Assembly (NCBI GenBank): GCA_022072225.1
Contig: JAJVIC010000007.1
Location: forward strand, 302,150 to 366,149
DNA: 64,000 nucleotides
Origin: Bacteroidia bacterium
GTDB taxonomy: Bacteria > Bacteroidota > Bacteroidia > SXHM01
Direction: 5' to 3'
The translations under genes were made by a program, and so were the position numbers. The notes under the pieces were generated by a model that did no database searches, was not told where the DNA came from, and saw nothing but the letters and a program-made list of their open reading frames with translations. Shown here in pieces: positions 50,318 to 59,004 of the stretch (its first letter is position 1; every line of letters begins with the position of its first letter).

Positions 50318-51073
50318 ATGAAAATACTTTTCAAAATCATACAACCCTTTTACTCTGTCTGGAGTTATCTTATTTTTTTTCTGTTTGTGGCGGTCAGCAT
50401 TTTTATTACTCCGCTGATTGTAGTTTTCGGTGGTAAAAATTACATCGCTCCGCTCATGCGCTATTATCGTTTTTGGAGCGATGTGTGGTTCGACCTTTCG
50501 TTTATGAAACAGGATTTTACGGGCTACGAAAATATTGAGCCTGATCGCGCGTATGTAATTTCAGGAACACATTCGTCAACGTTGGATTTGTTTGCCTGCG
50601 GCTCATCCATAAAAATGGCGTACAAAACATTGGCCAAGGTGGAGACCGGAAAAATTCCGGTAATCGGTTATCTGTTTAAAGTTGCCTGTTTGTTTGTTGA
50701 CCGCAGCAGCTCCGAAAGCCGCAAGGCAAGTATTGATAATATGATTAAGGAATTGCGCGAAGGAACTTCTATTCTTATAATGCCGGAAGGCACGCGCAAC
50801 CGCACCGGCAAACCGCTGAAAGAATTTCATGACGGAGCTTTTCGCATAGCTATTGAAACACAAACGCCTTTGTTGCCGATGGTGGTTTTAAATTGCCGAA
50901 TGCTGATGCCGATGGATACCTGGTTAGTAACACCCGGAACAGTAAGTGTGCGTTTTCTGAAACCGATTGAAACAGTTGGCATGACCGAACAAGATATTCC
51001 CGCGCTGAAAGAACGGGTTTATAAATTACAGGAAGAGGTGATTTTGAGGGAGGATTCGTTTTTTAAGAAATAA
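50318..51073 (+). CDS. 1-acyl-sn-glycerol-3-phosphate acyltransferase (PlsC family)
   Basis: 251 residues with an N-terminal transmembrane anchor (about 13-35). Catalytic HX4D is GTHSSTLDLF (about 87-96) and the phosphate-binding motif is PEGTRNRTGK (about 153-162), both complete. It adds the second acyl chain in phosphatidic acid synthesis. ATG 50318 is the only plausible start after the family A hairpin. Confidence 0.9.
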   Translation: MKILFKIIQPFYSVWSYLIFFLFVAVSIFITPLIVVFGGKNYIAPLMRYYRFWSDVWFDLSFMKQDFTGYENIEPDRAYVISGTHSSTLDLFACGSSIKMAYKTLAKVETGKIPVIGYLFKVACLFVDRSSSESRKASIDNMIKELREGTSILIMPEGTRNRTGKPLKEFHDGAFRIAIETQTPLLPMVVLNCRMLMPMDTWLVTPGTVSVRFLKPIETVGMTEQDIPALKERVYKLQEEVILREDSFFKK

Positions 51074-51076
51074 TTC

Positions 51077-51153
51077 CGTCATTGCGAGCGAGGAACGAGC
51101 GAAGCAATCTCAACTTCAGAGATTGCTTCGGGTGAAAAACCCTCGCAATGACG
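51077..51153. repeat. Dispersed repeat family B, copy 3
   Basis: CGTCATTGCGAGCGAGGAAC at the left and CTCGCAATGACG at the right, with two internal copies of GAAGCAATCTC/GAGATTGCTTC. It lies directly after the PlsC gene and just before the RNase H start. Confidence 0.85.
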
Positions 51154-51162
51154 ATAACTAAT

Positions 51163-51633
51163 ATGATTACAATCTATACCGATGGCAGTGCATTAGGAAA
51201 TCCCGGACCCGGAGGCTACGGAATTATTCTGATGAAAGATCATCACCGCAAAGAGGTTTCGCAGGGCTATAGGCTTACTACCAACAACCGCATGGAACTG
51301 CTCAGCGTTATTGTTGCACTGGAAATGATAAAAGTGCCCAACAGCCACGTTACCATTTATTCCGATTCCAAATATGTGGTTGACTCAGTGGACAAGGGTT
51401 GGGTGTTCGGTTGGGTGAAAAAGGGATTTAAAGACAAAAAGAATGTTGACCTCTGGAAACGTTTTCTTCTTATTTACCCCAGGCATCATGTAAAATTCAA
51501 GTGGGTAAAAGGTCATGCTGCAAACCCTTTGAACGAGCGCTGCGACCAACTTGCGGTGGCGGCTTCTAACAGCCGTAATCTTTTGGTAGATGAAGGCTAC
51601 GAAGCTTCAAAAAAAGAAGAAAACCTTTTCTGA
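51163..51633 (+). CDS. rnhA: Ribonuclease HI
   Basis: ATG 51163 begins the RNase H fold (MITIYTDGSALGNPGPGGYG); the frame extends upstream to an ATG at 51148, but that lies in the family B repeat. 156 residues. The catalytic carboxylates are in YTDGSA (Asp), NNRMELLSVI (Glu), IYSDSKYVVDS (Asp) and LNERCDQLA (Asp). The C-terminal tail (GYEASKKEENLF) is slightly longer than in the E. coli enzyme. It degrades RNA in RNA:DNA hybrids. Confidence 0.95.
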   Translation: MITIYTDGSALGNPGPGGYGIILMKDHHRKEVSQGYRLTTNNRMELLSVIVALEMIKVPNSHVTIYSDSKYVVDSVDKGWVFGWVKKGFKDKKNVDLWKRFLLIYPRHHVKFKWVKGHAANPLNERCDQLAVAASNSRNLLVDEGYEASKKEENLF

Positions 51634-51641
51634 AAAACAGT

Positions 51642-53285
51642 TTAGTTTACAAAAAACCTGGTGGTATAAACCGCTGTTCCGTTTTGCACACTAACCAGAT
51701 AAACTCCTGCTGAAAATGCGGAGGTGTTCAGTTCAAACCGATTGCTTGTGTTTACCTTGTTTTGTGTAAAAATTGTTTTGCCTGTTGCATCCATAACCGA
51801 TAAATCGGCTTGCAGCGTGCTGATATTTTTAAACTGAAGGGTAAGTATATCGTTTGCAGAACTTATTAAAATACCCGCATCGTTTTCAGTATTGTTTACA
51901 GACGAGGTGCATACGCCCAGCCAGCCTGAGGCACATGCATTCTGTGCATAAATATCAGATACTACGTCTCTTAAATCGGCCCAGACTAATATGGCTCCGT
52001 CATTTCCGTCCGAGGCAATTTTTACATCGCTTTGGTGATTGGTAGCTGTTGAAATTTCAGCGCCATCGGTACTCCAGATTGTTTCGCCCGATGAGTTAAG
52101 CCGCTGTGCATAAATGTCAGTCATTGAGTTGCGGCTGTCGCTCCAGGTAATGATGGCGCCACCTGAATTATCGGCAATTATTTCAGGATTATATTGTTCA
52201 CCCGAGGCAGCACATATTGAAACTCCGTTAGCGGTCCAGGCTAAACTTCCGTCAGCGTTAATGCGCTGGGCATATATATCGGTTGTTGGGCCCGAGTCGT
52301 CTTGCCAGGTAATAATGGCTCCTCCGTTTTGGTCAGAAATAAGTGTTGGATATTGCTGGTCGTCTGAATTGGTGCAGATAGCCGTGCCGTTTGGAGTCCA
52401 TGCCGGTGCTCCACCCGAAATAAATTTTTGCGCATATATATCCCAGTTTCCGTTTCTATTGTCGTACCAGGTAAAGATAGCTCCTCCTGCTCCGTCAGAA
52501 CAAATTTCGGGAACAAACTGATTTCCGCTGGCATTGCAAATAGCAATTCCATCTGCCAGGCCTGAAACAGTGCCAGCCGAGTTGATGTGTTGCGCATAAA
52601 TATCGGGGTCAGCACCTCGTTGGTCTTCCCAGGTAATAATGGCTCCCCCGCTGCCGTCTTCGGCAAGTTGCGGGGTGTACTGCTGCCCTGCTGCGGTGCA
52701 AATCGGCACCCCGTCTGAAAGCCATAGCGTAATACCTGATGCGCTCACTTTCTGGATGTAAATATCAATACTGGAGCCATAGCTGTCTTCCCATGCCATG
52801 ATGGCTCCTCCGGCTCCGTCTGAAATAATGTCGAGGTAATTCTGGCTTTCTGTAGCGGTACAAATGGGTATGCCATTCAGAGTCCACTGTGGTACTCCGT
52901 TGCTGTTTATGCGCTGGGCATAAATATCACTGGTAAGACCACCAAAATAGTCTTCCCAGGCAATAATTGCCCCGCCTGCGCCATCCGAAACAATTACAGG
53001 AGAATTCTGGTCGCCTGAAAGGGTACAAATAGCTACCCCGCCCGCTGTCCATTGTATAGCGCCTGAAGCATCAATTTTTTGGGCGTAAATATCCGTATTG
53101 GTTCCGTTGCGCAAATCGCTCCATACAATAATGGCCCCGCCATTTCCGTCTGAAATCAGTTGCGGGTATTCCTGTATGGCTGTTTCGGTGCAGATTGCAT
53201 TATTGGCGGAGGGGTTGTTAGACCATTGAGCTTTTAATGTGCAGGCAACCGAAGTCAACAGGCACGCAAAAATTATTCTTTTCAT
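51642..53285 (-). CDS. Secreted repeat protein with T9SS sorting domain
   Basis: ATG 53285 starts a signal peptide (MKRIIFACLLTSVACTLKAQ), giving 547 residues; the longer frame is not convincing. About eight repeats of roughly 53 residues follow, marked by SDGAGGAIIxWxDxRxGxxDIYAQ and ending near IC(T/A), a beta-propeller-like pattern. A type A T9SS sorting domain ends it (LQADLSVMDATGKTIF, GVYLVSVQNG). Likely surface-bound; function unknown. Confidence 0.82.
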   Translation of the reverse strand: MKRIIFACLLTSVACTLKAQWSNNPSANNAICTETAIQEYPQLISDGNGGAIIVWSDLRNGTNTDIYAQKIDASGAIQWTAGGVAICTLSGDQNSPVIVSDGAGGAIIAWEDYFGGLTSDIYAQRINSNGVPQWTLNGIPICTATESQNYLDIISDGAGGAIMAWEDSYGSSIDIYIQKVSASGITLWLSDGVPICTAAGQQYTPQLAEDGSGGAIITWEDQRGADPDIYAQHINSAGTVSGLADGIAICNASGNQFVPEICSDGAGGAIFTWYDNRNGNWDIYAQKFISGGAPAWTPNGTAICTNSDDQQYPTLISDQNGGAIITWQDDSGPTTDIYAQRINADGSLAWTANGVSICAASGEQYNPEIIADNSGGAIITWSDSRNSMTDIYAQRLNSSGETIWSTDGAEISTATNHQSDVKIASDGNDGAILVWADLRDVVSDIYAQNACASGWLGVCTSSVNNTENDAGILISSANDILTLQFKNISTLQADLSVMDATGKTIFTQNKVNTSNRFELNTSAFSAGVYLVSVQNGTAVYTTRFFVN

Positions 53286-53724
53286 AGGTTGATGTTTTTG
53301 AGAATACAATTTTACAGCAAAATTCACAACCCGATTCTGCTTTTTGGGACTATAAATCCACAGGATACTGTTCATGGAAGTCAGTAAACGCTATCCGAAA
53401 CAGCAAATCGCTAACTGCTAAATAGAATTATTTTAAAATAAAATATACTTTAGTAGTTTTGGGTCTTGGTTTCCGGTACCAAATTTATAGTTCTTAAATT
53501 ACTAATGTTTATTATTTTAAATAATAATAAACAGTATAATATTCTAAAATTAAATTTAATAAAATAAATTAAACTATAGCATTTACTAAATAAAATATAA
53601 TTATCATTATGTATTAATTATATAATGATAATTTATATAATATTAAAAAATAAATTATATTCGCAGTCTGAAAATATGCATTTTCTATTAAAAACATCGT
53701 TTTTAAGCCCTAAAACCCCTTAAA
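53286..53724. other. AT-rich intergenic region with a 12-bp inverted repeat
   Basis: 439 bases without a gene, of which 53395-53690 is extremely AT-rich. A perfect inverted repeat AATTATCATTAT / ATAATGATAATT (53599-53610 and 53622-53633) has an 11-base gap. A second near-palindrome, TTTATTATTTTAAATAATAATAAA-like, lies around 53508-53531. Such DNA could bind nucleoid proteins or an AT-specific repressor and is the upstream region of the 53725 gene. Confidence 0.7.
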
Positions 53725-54660
53725 ATGTCAAGCGAAGCCAAATTCTATCCCCGCTCTAACGAAAGCCGCTACATGGCTTTATATATGGCCCACATGATAA
53801 ATGCCGCTACCAGCCTGAATAATCCGCTTACCCAACGCACCAGAGACAGGCTCAACCTTATTTTTCCCGAGTACAAGAACAAAATGACCGAGCGCTCCAT
53901 AAAAAAAGCAGAGGCCGCAGGCTTGGTTGCCGAGAAGGAAAAACTGAGAGAAAAACTTTCCATGTATTGCTCGCACTTTTTGCAGGTATTTAATATGTGT
54001 ATAAAGCGTGGCGAGTACAAGGCGGGCGAAAGAGCTTATTACGGAATGGATGTAAACAGCGAAAAGCTGCCACCTCTGTTGCTGCAAAACGATGTATGGA
54101 CTGCAGCCGAACAAATAATTAAAGGCGAGCAAATGCGAATTGCCGCGGGAGGCGCTCCTATGGTATGCCCTTCGGCAGACGAAGTGGAGGCTGTTTTTAA
54201 TGTTTTTAAACCCGCAGTCAATAATTGCAGTAATGCCAAAGATGCTTACGATAATGCACAGGAGGCGGTGCAGAAACTAAACAAAGAGGCCAATGGTGTG
54301 ATTAAAAAAGTATGGAACGAAGTTGAAGTATTTTACAGCGAGCAAGCCCGTCCTTCCATGCGCGAACACGCGCGCAGATGGGGTGTTGTTTACGGGCGCA
54401 AAGGCTATAAAAAGAAAGTAACGGGCATAGTGGTTGACAACATCAGCGGGCTTCCGCTCGAAGGAGTAAGTCTTAAAATTTCAACCGGCCGCAAAACCAT
54501 AAAAACCGGTATTGACGGAAAATTTACAATCTCTACCTCGCTGATGGACGAGCAAAAACTGTACGCCACACACCCCGACTACGTTGCTTACGAAACTGAA
54601 ATTATGCTGTACGAAAACCGCAACACCGAGTGTCGTGTTGAGATGAGGAAAGAGGAGTAA
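53725..54660 (+). CDS. Hypothetical protein with a C-terminal carboxypeptidase-regulatory-like domain
   Basis: 311 residues, no signal peptide. The first 220 residues are helical and charged (YKNKMTERSIKKAEAAGLVAEKEKLREKL, a possible coiled coil) and match no domain I know. The last 80 form a CarboxypepD_reg/Cna-B-like beta-sandwich (GIVVDNISGLPLEGVSLKIS, GIDGKFTISTS, HPDYVAYETEI). It may be one of the paralogous Bacteroidota proteins with a helical head and beta tail. The AT-rich promoter region is unusual for the window. Confidence 0.6.
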   Translation: MSSEAKFYPRSNESRYMALYMAHMINAATSLNNPLTQRTRDRLNLIFPEYKNKMTERSIKKAEAAGLVAEKEKLREKLSMYCSHFLQVFNMCIKRGEYKAGERAYYGMDVNSEKLPPLLLQNDVWTAAEQIIKGEQMRIAAGGAPMVCPSADEVEAVFNVFKPAVNNCSNAKDAYDNAQEAVQKLNKEANGVIKKVWNEVEVFYSEQARPSMREHARRWGVVYGRKGYKKKVTGIVVDNISGLPLEGVSLKISTGRKTIKTGIDGKFTISTSLMDEQKLYATHPDYVAYETEIMLYENRNTECRVEMRKEE

Positions 54661-54665
54661 GACTT

Positions 54666-55526
54666 TTATGGTCTCTCGCAAATAGTTTTAAGTTTATTCA
54701 GCGCCCTGGGCCAGGTGGTTTCAAAATACTCCTTAAAGGCTTCGTTGCTGTCCATATCTACCGCAAGCAGAGTGCTGTTTCCTACAGCTGAAAAAGTATA
54801 ATTTTCTAAACCGCCCGCCCATTGGTCTACATCGGGGCCGTTCAAAATTTCCTGCTCGCCCTGCAACACGCCAAGGTGTTCAATGCTTACAAATTTGTTG
54901 GCAATATTTTCTTTAATGCGGCTAACCATTCCGCCCTGATTTCCTTTATCATCCGTTCCGATGAACAGAATTTTTGAACCCTTTTCCCATGAACCTTTGT
55001 AGCGCGATGTAGGATTAAACTCGGCAGTCCACTCCTTGTAGGTTTCAGCAGAAAGCATGATGTTGTAAACCTTTTCGGCAGGTGCGTTTACGGAAATTTC
55101 AAAATGCAGGAATGAGTTTTCGGCATATTTTTTAAAATTATTTAAAATAGCCTGCCAGCCCTGCTGCTGCAACTCAACGCTGTTTTGCGTTTCGGCCTCA
55201 AAGGTTTCGGTAACGGTGGTAGTGTTTCCGTTGGAGGTAAATACTACCTCACAGTGGCGATTGTCGTCCATGGTATAGTCAATCAGTTTGCCAGGCTCTA
55301 CCTTGTTATAAATACCCGAGAAATCAAAACCAAAACTGCCGTCTTTGGCTTCCATGCGGTAGCTGAATTTTCCTCCTGCATACAAATTGTTTTCGGCACT
55401 TGGCGTATGCCAGTCGGGCGAGGCATTGTTCCAGTTGCAAATATGTTTGGGTGTAGTCCACAGAGCCCACACGCGCTCAAGCGGTGCTTTGATTGTAGCC
55501 GATACGGTGATTTTAGTTGCTGCCAT
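54666..55526 (-). CDS. Tandem SRPBCC (AHSA1-like) protein
   Basis: ATG 55526 gives MAATKITVSATIKAPLERVWALW, the AHSA1 N-terminus; the longer frame is unlikely. 286 residues in two homologous SRPBCC domains, about 1-140 (VSATIKAPLERVWALWTTPKHICNWN) and 145-286 (ISVNAPAEKVYNIMLSAETYKEW). The fold forms a hydrophobic ligand cavity. Single-domain relatives exist widely; two in one chain are less usual. Its 3' end is five bases from the convergent 53725 gene. Confidence 0.8.
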   Translation of the reverse strand: MAATKITVSATIKAPLERVWALWTTPKHICNWNNASPDWHTPSAENNLYAGGKFSYRMEAKDGSFGFDFSGIYNKVEPGKLIDYTMDDNRHCEVVFTSNGNTTTVTETFEAETQNSVELQQQGWQAILNNFKKYAENSFLHFEISVNAPAEKVYNIMLSAETYKEWTAEFNPTSRYKGSWEKGSKILFIGTDDKGNQGGMVSRIKENIANKFVSIEHLGVLQGEQEILNGPDVDQWAGGLENYTFSAVGNSTLLAVDMDSNEAFKEYFETTWPRALNKLKTICERP

Positions 55527-55684
55527 TGTTTGGAATAAATAAATTTTTTTGCAAACATAAGAAACAAATAAAGCATACATGAAAAGAAAAAGCCCGTGAC
55601 CAAAATCACGGCTATTTGTGACACCGGTCAGCCCAAATCTTCAACAAGCAAAGCACTTTTGCGCACACAAAAAAATTATACATC

Positions 55685-56356
55685 ATGAAAAAAATACTTT
55701 CCATTACCCTCATCGCAGCATTACTGACATCATTTTCAGCTTGTAAAAAAGACAGCCCCGAAGGCCCCAATGATTTGGGAGGCGAAACCGATATTGAGCT
55801 TACTCAGGTAGGCAATGTATCATCGGCCTACATGAAATTTGGTACTATGAATTTGCCTTCGGGCGAAATGACCGTTACCAGCAACGACAACGGAATTGTA
55901 ACTTACCACATGTTTGTTGACCTAACCGGCTCTCCCGATTCGGCCATGCTGGCAGGCGTTATTCCTGACGAATATAAAGATGCTGACGGCAATGTGTCAA
56001 CCGAATTTACTTTTAAAATTACCTCAGAAGGGGTGCAGGATATTTTTAAACGCGACCGCCCATGGACCATTGTAAAATACGATGACGGAGTTGGAACAAC
56101 CTATCCTTTTACCACCGACAACGGAACCGAACTGGTACGCACCATTACCGAAAAAACCGGACAGGACGATTGGCCAATGGGTTTTATGTATATCAAAACC
56201 ACCAAGGTTGAACAACTGTTGCCGCCTACAGATAAAACAGCCGAAAAAATAACCTTCCGTGCCAACCACAAATTCGGCTTGGTATATATTGAACTGCAAC
56301 TTAAAAACGGAGGAGGAACAGCCAGCATTGATATTGTTCCCTGGTTTATGTTGTAA
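55685..56356 (+). CDS. Hypothetical lipoprotein
   Basis: 223 residues with a lipoprotein signal (LLTSFSAC, Cys20). The mature part, DLGGETDIELTQVGNVSSAYMKFG and so on, is beta-rich with no recognised domain. A PAP- or lipid-binding role cannot be inferred. A strong hairpin terminator follows the stop. Confidence 0.65.
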   Translation: MKKILSITLIAALLTSFSACKKDSPEGPNDLGGETDIELTQVGNVSSAYMKFGTMNLPSGEMTVTSNDNGIVTYHMFVDLTGSPDSAMLAGVIPDEYKDADGNVSTEFTFKITSEGVQDIFKRDRPWTIVKYDDGVGTTYPFTTDNGTELVRTITEKTGQDDWPMGFMYIKTTKVEQLLPPTDKTAEKITFRANHKFGLVYIELQLKNGGGTASIDIVPWFML

Positions 56357-56372
56357 TCAAACCTGATTAAAA

Positions 56373-56410
56373 AAAGAAAAAGCCCTGCAAACATGCAGGG
56401 CTTTTTCTTT
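56373..56410. terminator. Bidirectional terminator between the lipoprotein and ssb
   Basis: A 16-bp stem around AGCCCTGC (56381-56388) / GCAGGGCT (56395-56402), with A-rich and T-rich flanks AAAGAAAA and TTTTCTTT, lies between convergent genes. Confidence 0.9.
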
Positions 56411-56424
56411 CACCCAATTACCAA

Positions 56425-56772
56425 TTATTGTTTAGCTGCTGCTTTGCTCAAAAACAGCAACTCATTTACCACAATCTCGGTGATGTATTTTTTCTCACCT
56501 TCTTTAGTAGTGTAGTTGCGCGAAGTAAGTTTACCTTCAATGGCAACCTCGCTGCCTTTGGTCAGGTATTTTTGTGCAAGCTCTGCGGTTTTACCCCAGG
56601 CAACCAAATTGTGCCAGCAGGTTTCGGTTACTTTTTCGCCTTTTGCATTGGTAAAGGTTTCGTTGGTAGCCAGCGCAATGCGTGCTACTTTTTTACCTTG
56701 TTCAAATTCTTTCACTTCGGGAGCTGCTCCCAGGTTGCCGATTAAACGTACGCTGTTTTTTAATGTGTTCAT
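56425..56772 (-). CDS. ssb: Single-stranded DNA-binding protein
   Basis: 115 residues: one OB fold (NSVRLIGNLGAAPEVKEF, ARIALATNE, TCWHNLVAWGKTAELAQKYLTKGSEVAIEGKL, SRNYTTKEGEKKYITEIVV). It lacks the long acidic C-terminal tail of replicative SSB; it ends LFLSKAAAKQ, so it may be an accessory SSB paralogue rather than the main replication protein. Confidence 0.92.
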   Translation of the reverse strand: MNTLKNSVRLIGNLGAAPEVKEFEQGKKVARIALATNETFTNAKGEKVTETCWHNLVAWGKTAELAQKYLTKGSEVAIEGKLTSRNYTTKEGEKKYITEIVVNELLFLSKAAAKQ

Positions 56773-56881
56773 GGTGTTTTTGTTTTTTAGTTAAACGTGA
56801 ATTTTGTTTTGTCATTGTTGACGGCACAAAGGTCAGCCCACCATCACCCCGCAGTCGGTTTTTATCCGCTTACTTCTGAAA

Positions 56882-56929
56882 ATAAACGTTTATAGCCGTT
56901 TGCAAACGGATATTATTCTCCTATATTTG
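56882..56929 (+). promoter_or_regulatory. Promoter of the MBL hydrolase with two tandem palindromes
   Basis: TTTG (56899-56902) and a perfect -7 box TATATTTG (56922-56929) are spaced by exactly 19 bases, the consensus. The perfect palindrome CCGTTTGCAAACGG (56896-56909) covers the -33 box, and a second, ATAAACGTTTAT (56882-56893), lies two bases upstream. The start codon is only four bases after the -7 box, so the mRNA is probably leaderless. Confidence 0.75.
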
Positions 56930-56933
56930 GGCA

Positions 56934-57884
56934 ATGAAACAAACATTCATTGCTCTTTTAATGCTGTTGAAAATCAGCGCTACAGCCCAGCAAGGCAGCA
57001 TCACCAACCTGTATGATGCTTTTGCAAAAGACAGCACCCTCACCAAAGATTTTGGGTTTTCCTGCCTTGTAAAATTTGCAGGGAAACAAATTCTGTTTGA
57101 TGCCGGCAGCAATGCCGATGTGTTTAAAAGCAATGTACAGAAGTTGAAAATTGATCTTACGCGCATTGATGCAGTAGTGGTTTCGCACGCGCACTTCGAC
57201 CATCTCAATGGCATTGATTACCTCTTGGAAATAAATCCGAAAGTGAAAATATATTTCCCGTACGATATTTTCTGGGGTGCACCTGTTCCTTTTGATGCCA
57301 CCGGTCAGGAGCCCTCGGTTGCTGATTCGCTTCCCGAACACATGCGCTATTTTGATGGTGAAAAAACTAAGTTTACCATCATGCAGTCGGGGCGGTTTAA
57401 TCATGCCAATGTTGAATTTGTAAAAGAAAGCAAAGAATTATTTCCGGGAATAAATATCATAGCCACCAATTCACCTTTTATGGGGTATTTTTCGTGCTAT
57501 CCCAACAAAAGTTTTGTGGAAGGGCAATTTCAGGATGCTGCCAGTGATTGTAAAAACACCAACCTGCCCGAACTTTCGTTATCGGTAAAAACTCAAAAAG
57601 GCGAAGTACTCATTGCCGGCTGTTCGCACACGGGTATTGAACACATTATAGAGCAAACACAAAAAGTAACCGGCAATTCCATAGAACTTGTATATGGAGG
57701 CTTTCACATGATTCCGTTTAACCGCGAACAAACCAACAAGATTTGTGCGTATATGAAAAACACACTGGGTGTAAGAAAAGTAGCACCTGCGCATTGCACC
57801 GGACATCTTGCTTTCAAAATTTTACAAACGCTGTATAAGGAAAATTATTTCTATGCAGGTTTGGGCGAAATCATTTCATTTTAA
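56934..57884 (+). CDS. MBL-fold metallo-hydrolase, periplasmic
   Basis: 316 residues. A signal peptide (about 1-19, MKQTFIALLMLLKISATAQ) precedes the metallo-beta-lactamase fold. SHAHFDHLNGID (HxHxDH) and later GCSHTGIEH and APAHCTGHLAF supply the metal ligands. The GCSHTG arrangement resembles the dihydropterin/aminobenzene-phosphate-synthase-like subgroup. The ATG sits right after the promoter, as expected for a leaderless transcript. The substrate is unknown. Confidence 0.82.
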   Translation: MKQTFIALLMLLKISATAQQGSITNLYDAFAKDSTLTKDFGFSCLVKFAGKQILFDAGSNADVFKSNVQKLKIDLTRIDAVVVSHAHFDHLNGIDYLLEINPKVKIYFPYDIFWGAPVPFDATGQEPSVADSLPEHMRYFDGEKTKFTIMQSGRFNHANVEFVKESKELFPGINIIATNSPFMGYFSCYPNKSFVEGQFQDAASDCKNTNLPELSLSVKTQKGEVLIAGCSHTGIEHIIEQTQKVTGNSIELVYGGFHMIPFNREQTNKICAYMKNTLGVRKVAPAHCTGHLAFKILQTLYKENYFYAGLGEIISF

Positions 57885-57889
57885 TACTG

Positions 57890-58270
57890 ATGAGCGAAGA
57901 AAAACATTGCCTCGAATGTGGCGAACCTTTAAAAGGCCGGGCCGATAAAAAATTCTGTGACGACCAGTGTCGCAGCAATTACAATAACAAAGCCAACAGC
58001 GATACTACTGCCGAAATGCGCAACATCAACAACATCCTGCGCAAAAACCGCAGAATACTCGAAGGCATTGTTACTCCCGAAGGCAGAGGAAAAATATCCA
58101 AATCAAAACTTACCGACAAAGGATTTAATTTCAAATACCACACGCACACACATACCACTTTAAAAGGCAGCACGTATAGACTTTGCTACGATTACGGATA
58201 TTTGCCCATTGAAAATGAGTTCATCATGGTTGTAAAATGGGATGCAGGGTTTTCTAAGCAACACAATTAA
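57890..58270 (+). CDS. Zinc-ribbon protein (DUF2116 type)
   Basis: 126 residues. The N-terminal zinc ribbon CLECGEPLKGRADKKFCDDQC has Cys7, Cys10, Cys23 and Cys27. The rest is a basic, compact domain with THTHTTLKGSTYRLCYDYGY. It is a common Bacteroidota family of unknown function. It starts five bases after the MBL gene, so the two are probably co-transcribed, and its stop overlaps the convergent 58267 gene. Confidence 0.8.
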   Translation: MSEEKHCLECGEPLKGRADKKFCDDQCRSNYNNKANSDTTAEMRNINNILRKNRRILEGIVTPEGRGKISKSKLTDKGFNFKYHTHTHTTLKGSTYRLCYDYGYLPIENEFIMVVKWDAGFSKQHN

Positions 58271-58464
58271 GCGTTGCGCACATTTTTCATCCGCTCGCGT
58301 TCTTCCGGAGTTTGAACGCTGTCAATAAATTTCCAGGTCTGCTCCAACCAACTCAGTTTCTCTTCGGTAGTCCATTTTGCATACACCGCAAGTTGTTCAT
58401 CACTTACCGTATAATTAAAACCTTTATCAGCATTTTCTGCTTTCGGAATTATAGTATCAGCCAT
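58267..58464 (-). CDS. Small partner protein of the nucleotidyltransferase gene
   Basis: 65 residues, acidic then helical, with YTVSDEQLAVYAKWTTEEKLSWLEQTWKF and a tail TPEERERMKNV. Its first bases overlap the upstream nucleotidyltransferase by eight. Short proteins of this pattern ('eeKLrWLEe') are often encoded next to nucleotidyltransferases. A toxin-antitoxin relation is inferred from the pairing, not proven. Confidence 0.65.
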   Translation of the reverse strand: MADTIIPKAENADKGFNYTVSDEQLAVYAKWTTEEKLSWLEQTWKFIDSVQTPEERERMKNVRNA

Positions 58465-58945
58465 TTTTCAAAAGTTTTGAAAGCAAAAGAATATCATCAT
58501 TATCCTGTTTGCGGTTAGCATATTTTTTAAGGCTTATAAGGTCTTCAACCGAAACCAGATTAACATTACCTGCACTGATTTTGCGCACCTCTTTTCTGCC
58601 CCACATCTCATCAAATTCAAGCGGAACATCAATCAGTACATCCAATGCCATTACACCTGCACGAGAATTAAAAAATGAATAAGCAACCATATTCTTATCA
58701 CGAATAATTTTTTCGCGCTCCGTTTTGTCAACCAGAATTTTTAACGAAAGAGGAATAGAAGATATGTAACTCAACACTTTCATCACTCCTTCAAATCGTA
58801 CTACGTTCTCTTCATTAAAGTCAAGCAATAAATCAATATCTGCCGTCATGCGCGGAATACCGTAAATATTCACAGCCATTCCGCCACACAACAGGTAGCG
58901 AATTTTTTGTTTATCCAATTGTTCAAAAAGCAGACTGTATTCCAT
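58457..58945 (-). CDS. AbiEii-like nucleotidyltransferase
   Basis: 162 residues with the nucleotidyltransferase core GGMAVNIYGIPRMTADIDLLLD (residues 21-42): paired Gly, then T..DID with Asp36 and Asp38 as metal ligands. It matches the AbiEii/DUF6036 branch found in abortive-infection and type IV-like toxin systems, but it is small. The small 58267 gene follows with an overlap. A minus-strand -7 box TAGTTTTG at 58961-58954 ends only nine bases before the ATG. Confidence 0.78.
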   Translation of the reverse strand: MEYSLLFEQLDKQKIRYLLCGGMAVNIYGIPRMTADIDLLLDFNEENVVRFEGVMKVLSYISSIPLSLKILVDKTEREKIIRDKNMVAYSFFNSRAGVMALDVLIDVPLEFDEMWGRKEVRKISAGNVNLVSVEDLISLKKYANRKQDNDDILLLSKLLKNG

Positions 58946-59004
58946 CCTTCACACAAAACTACACTAAATTATTTTCACATTGTTTTTTCAAATATGTTTA
59001 TACC

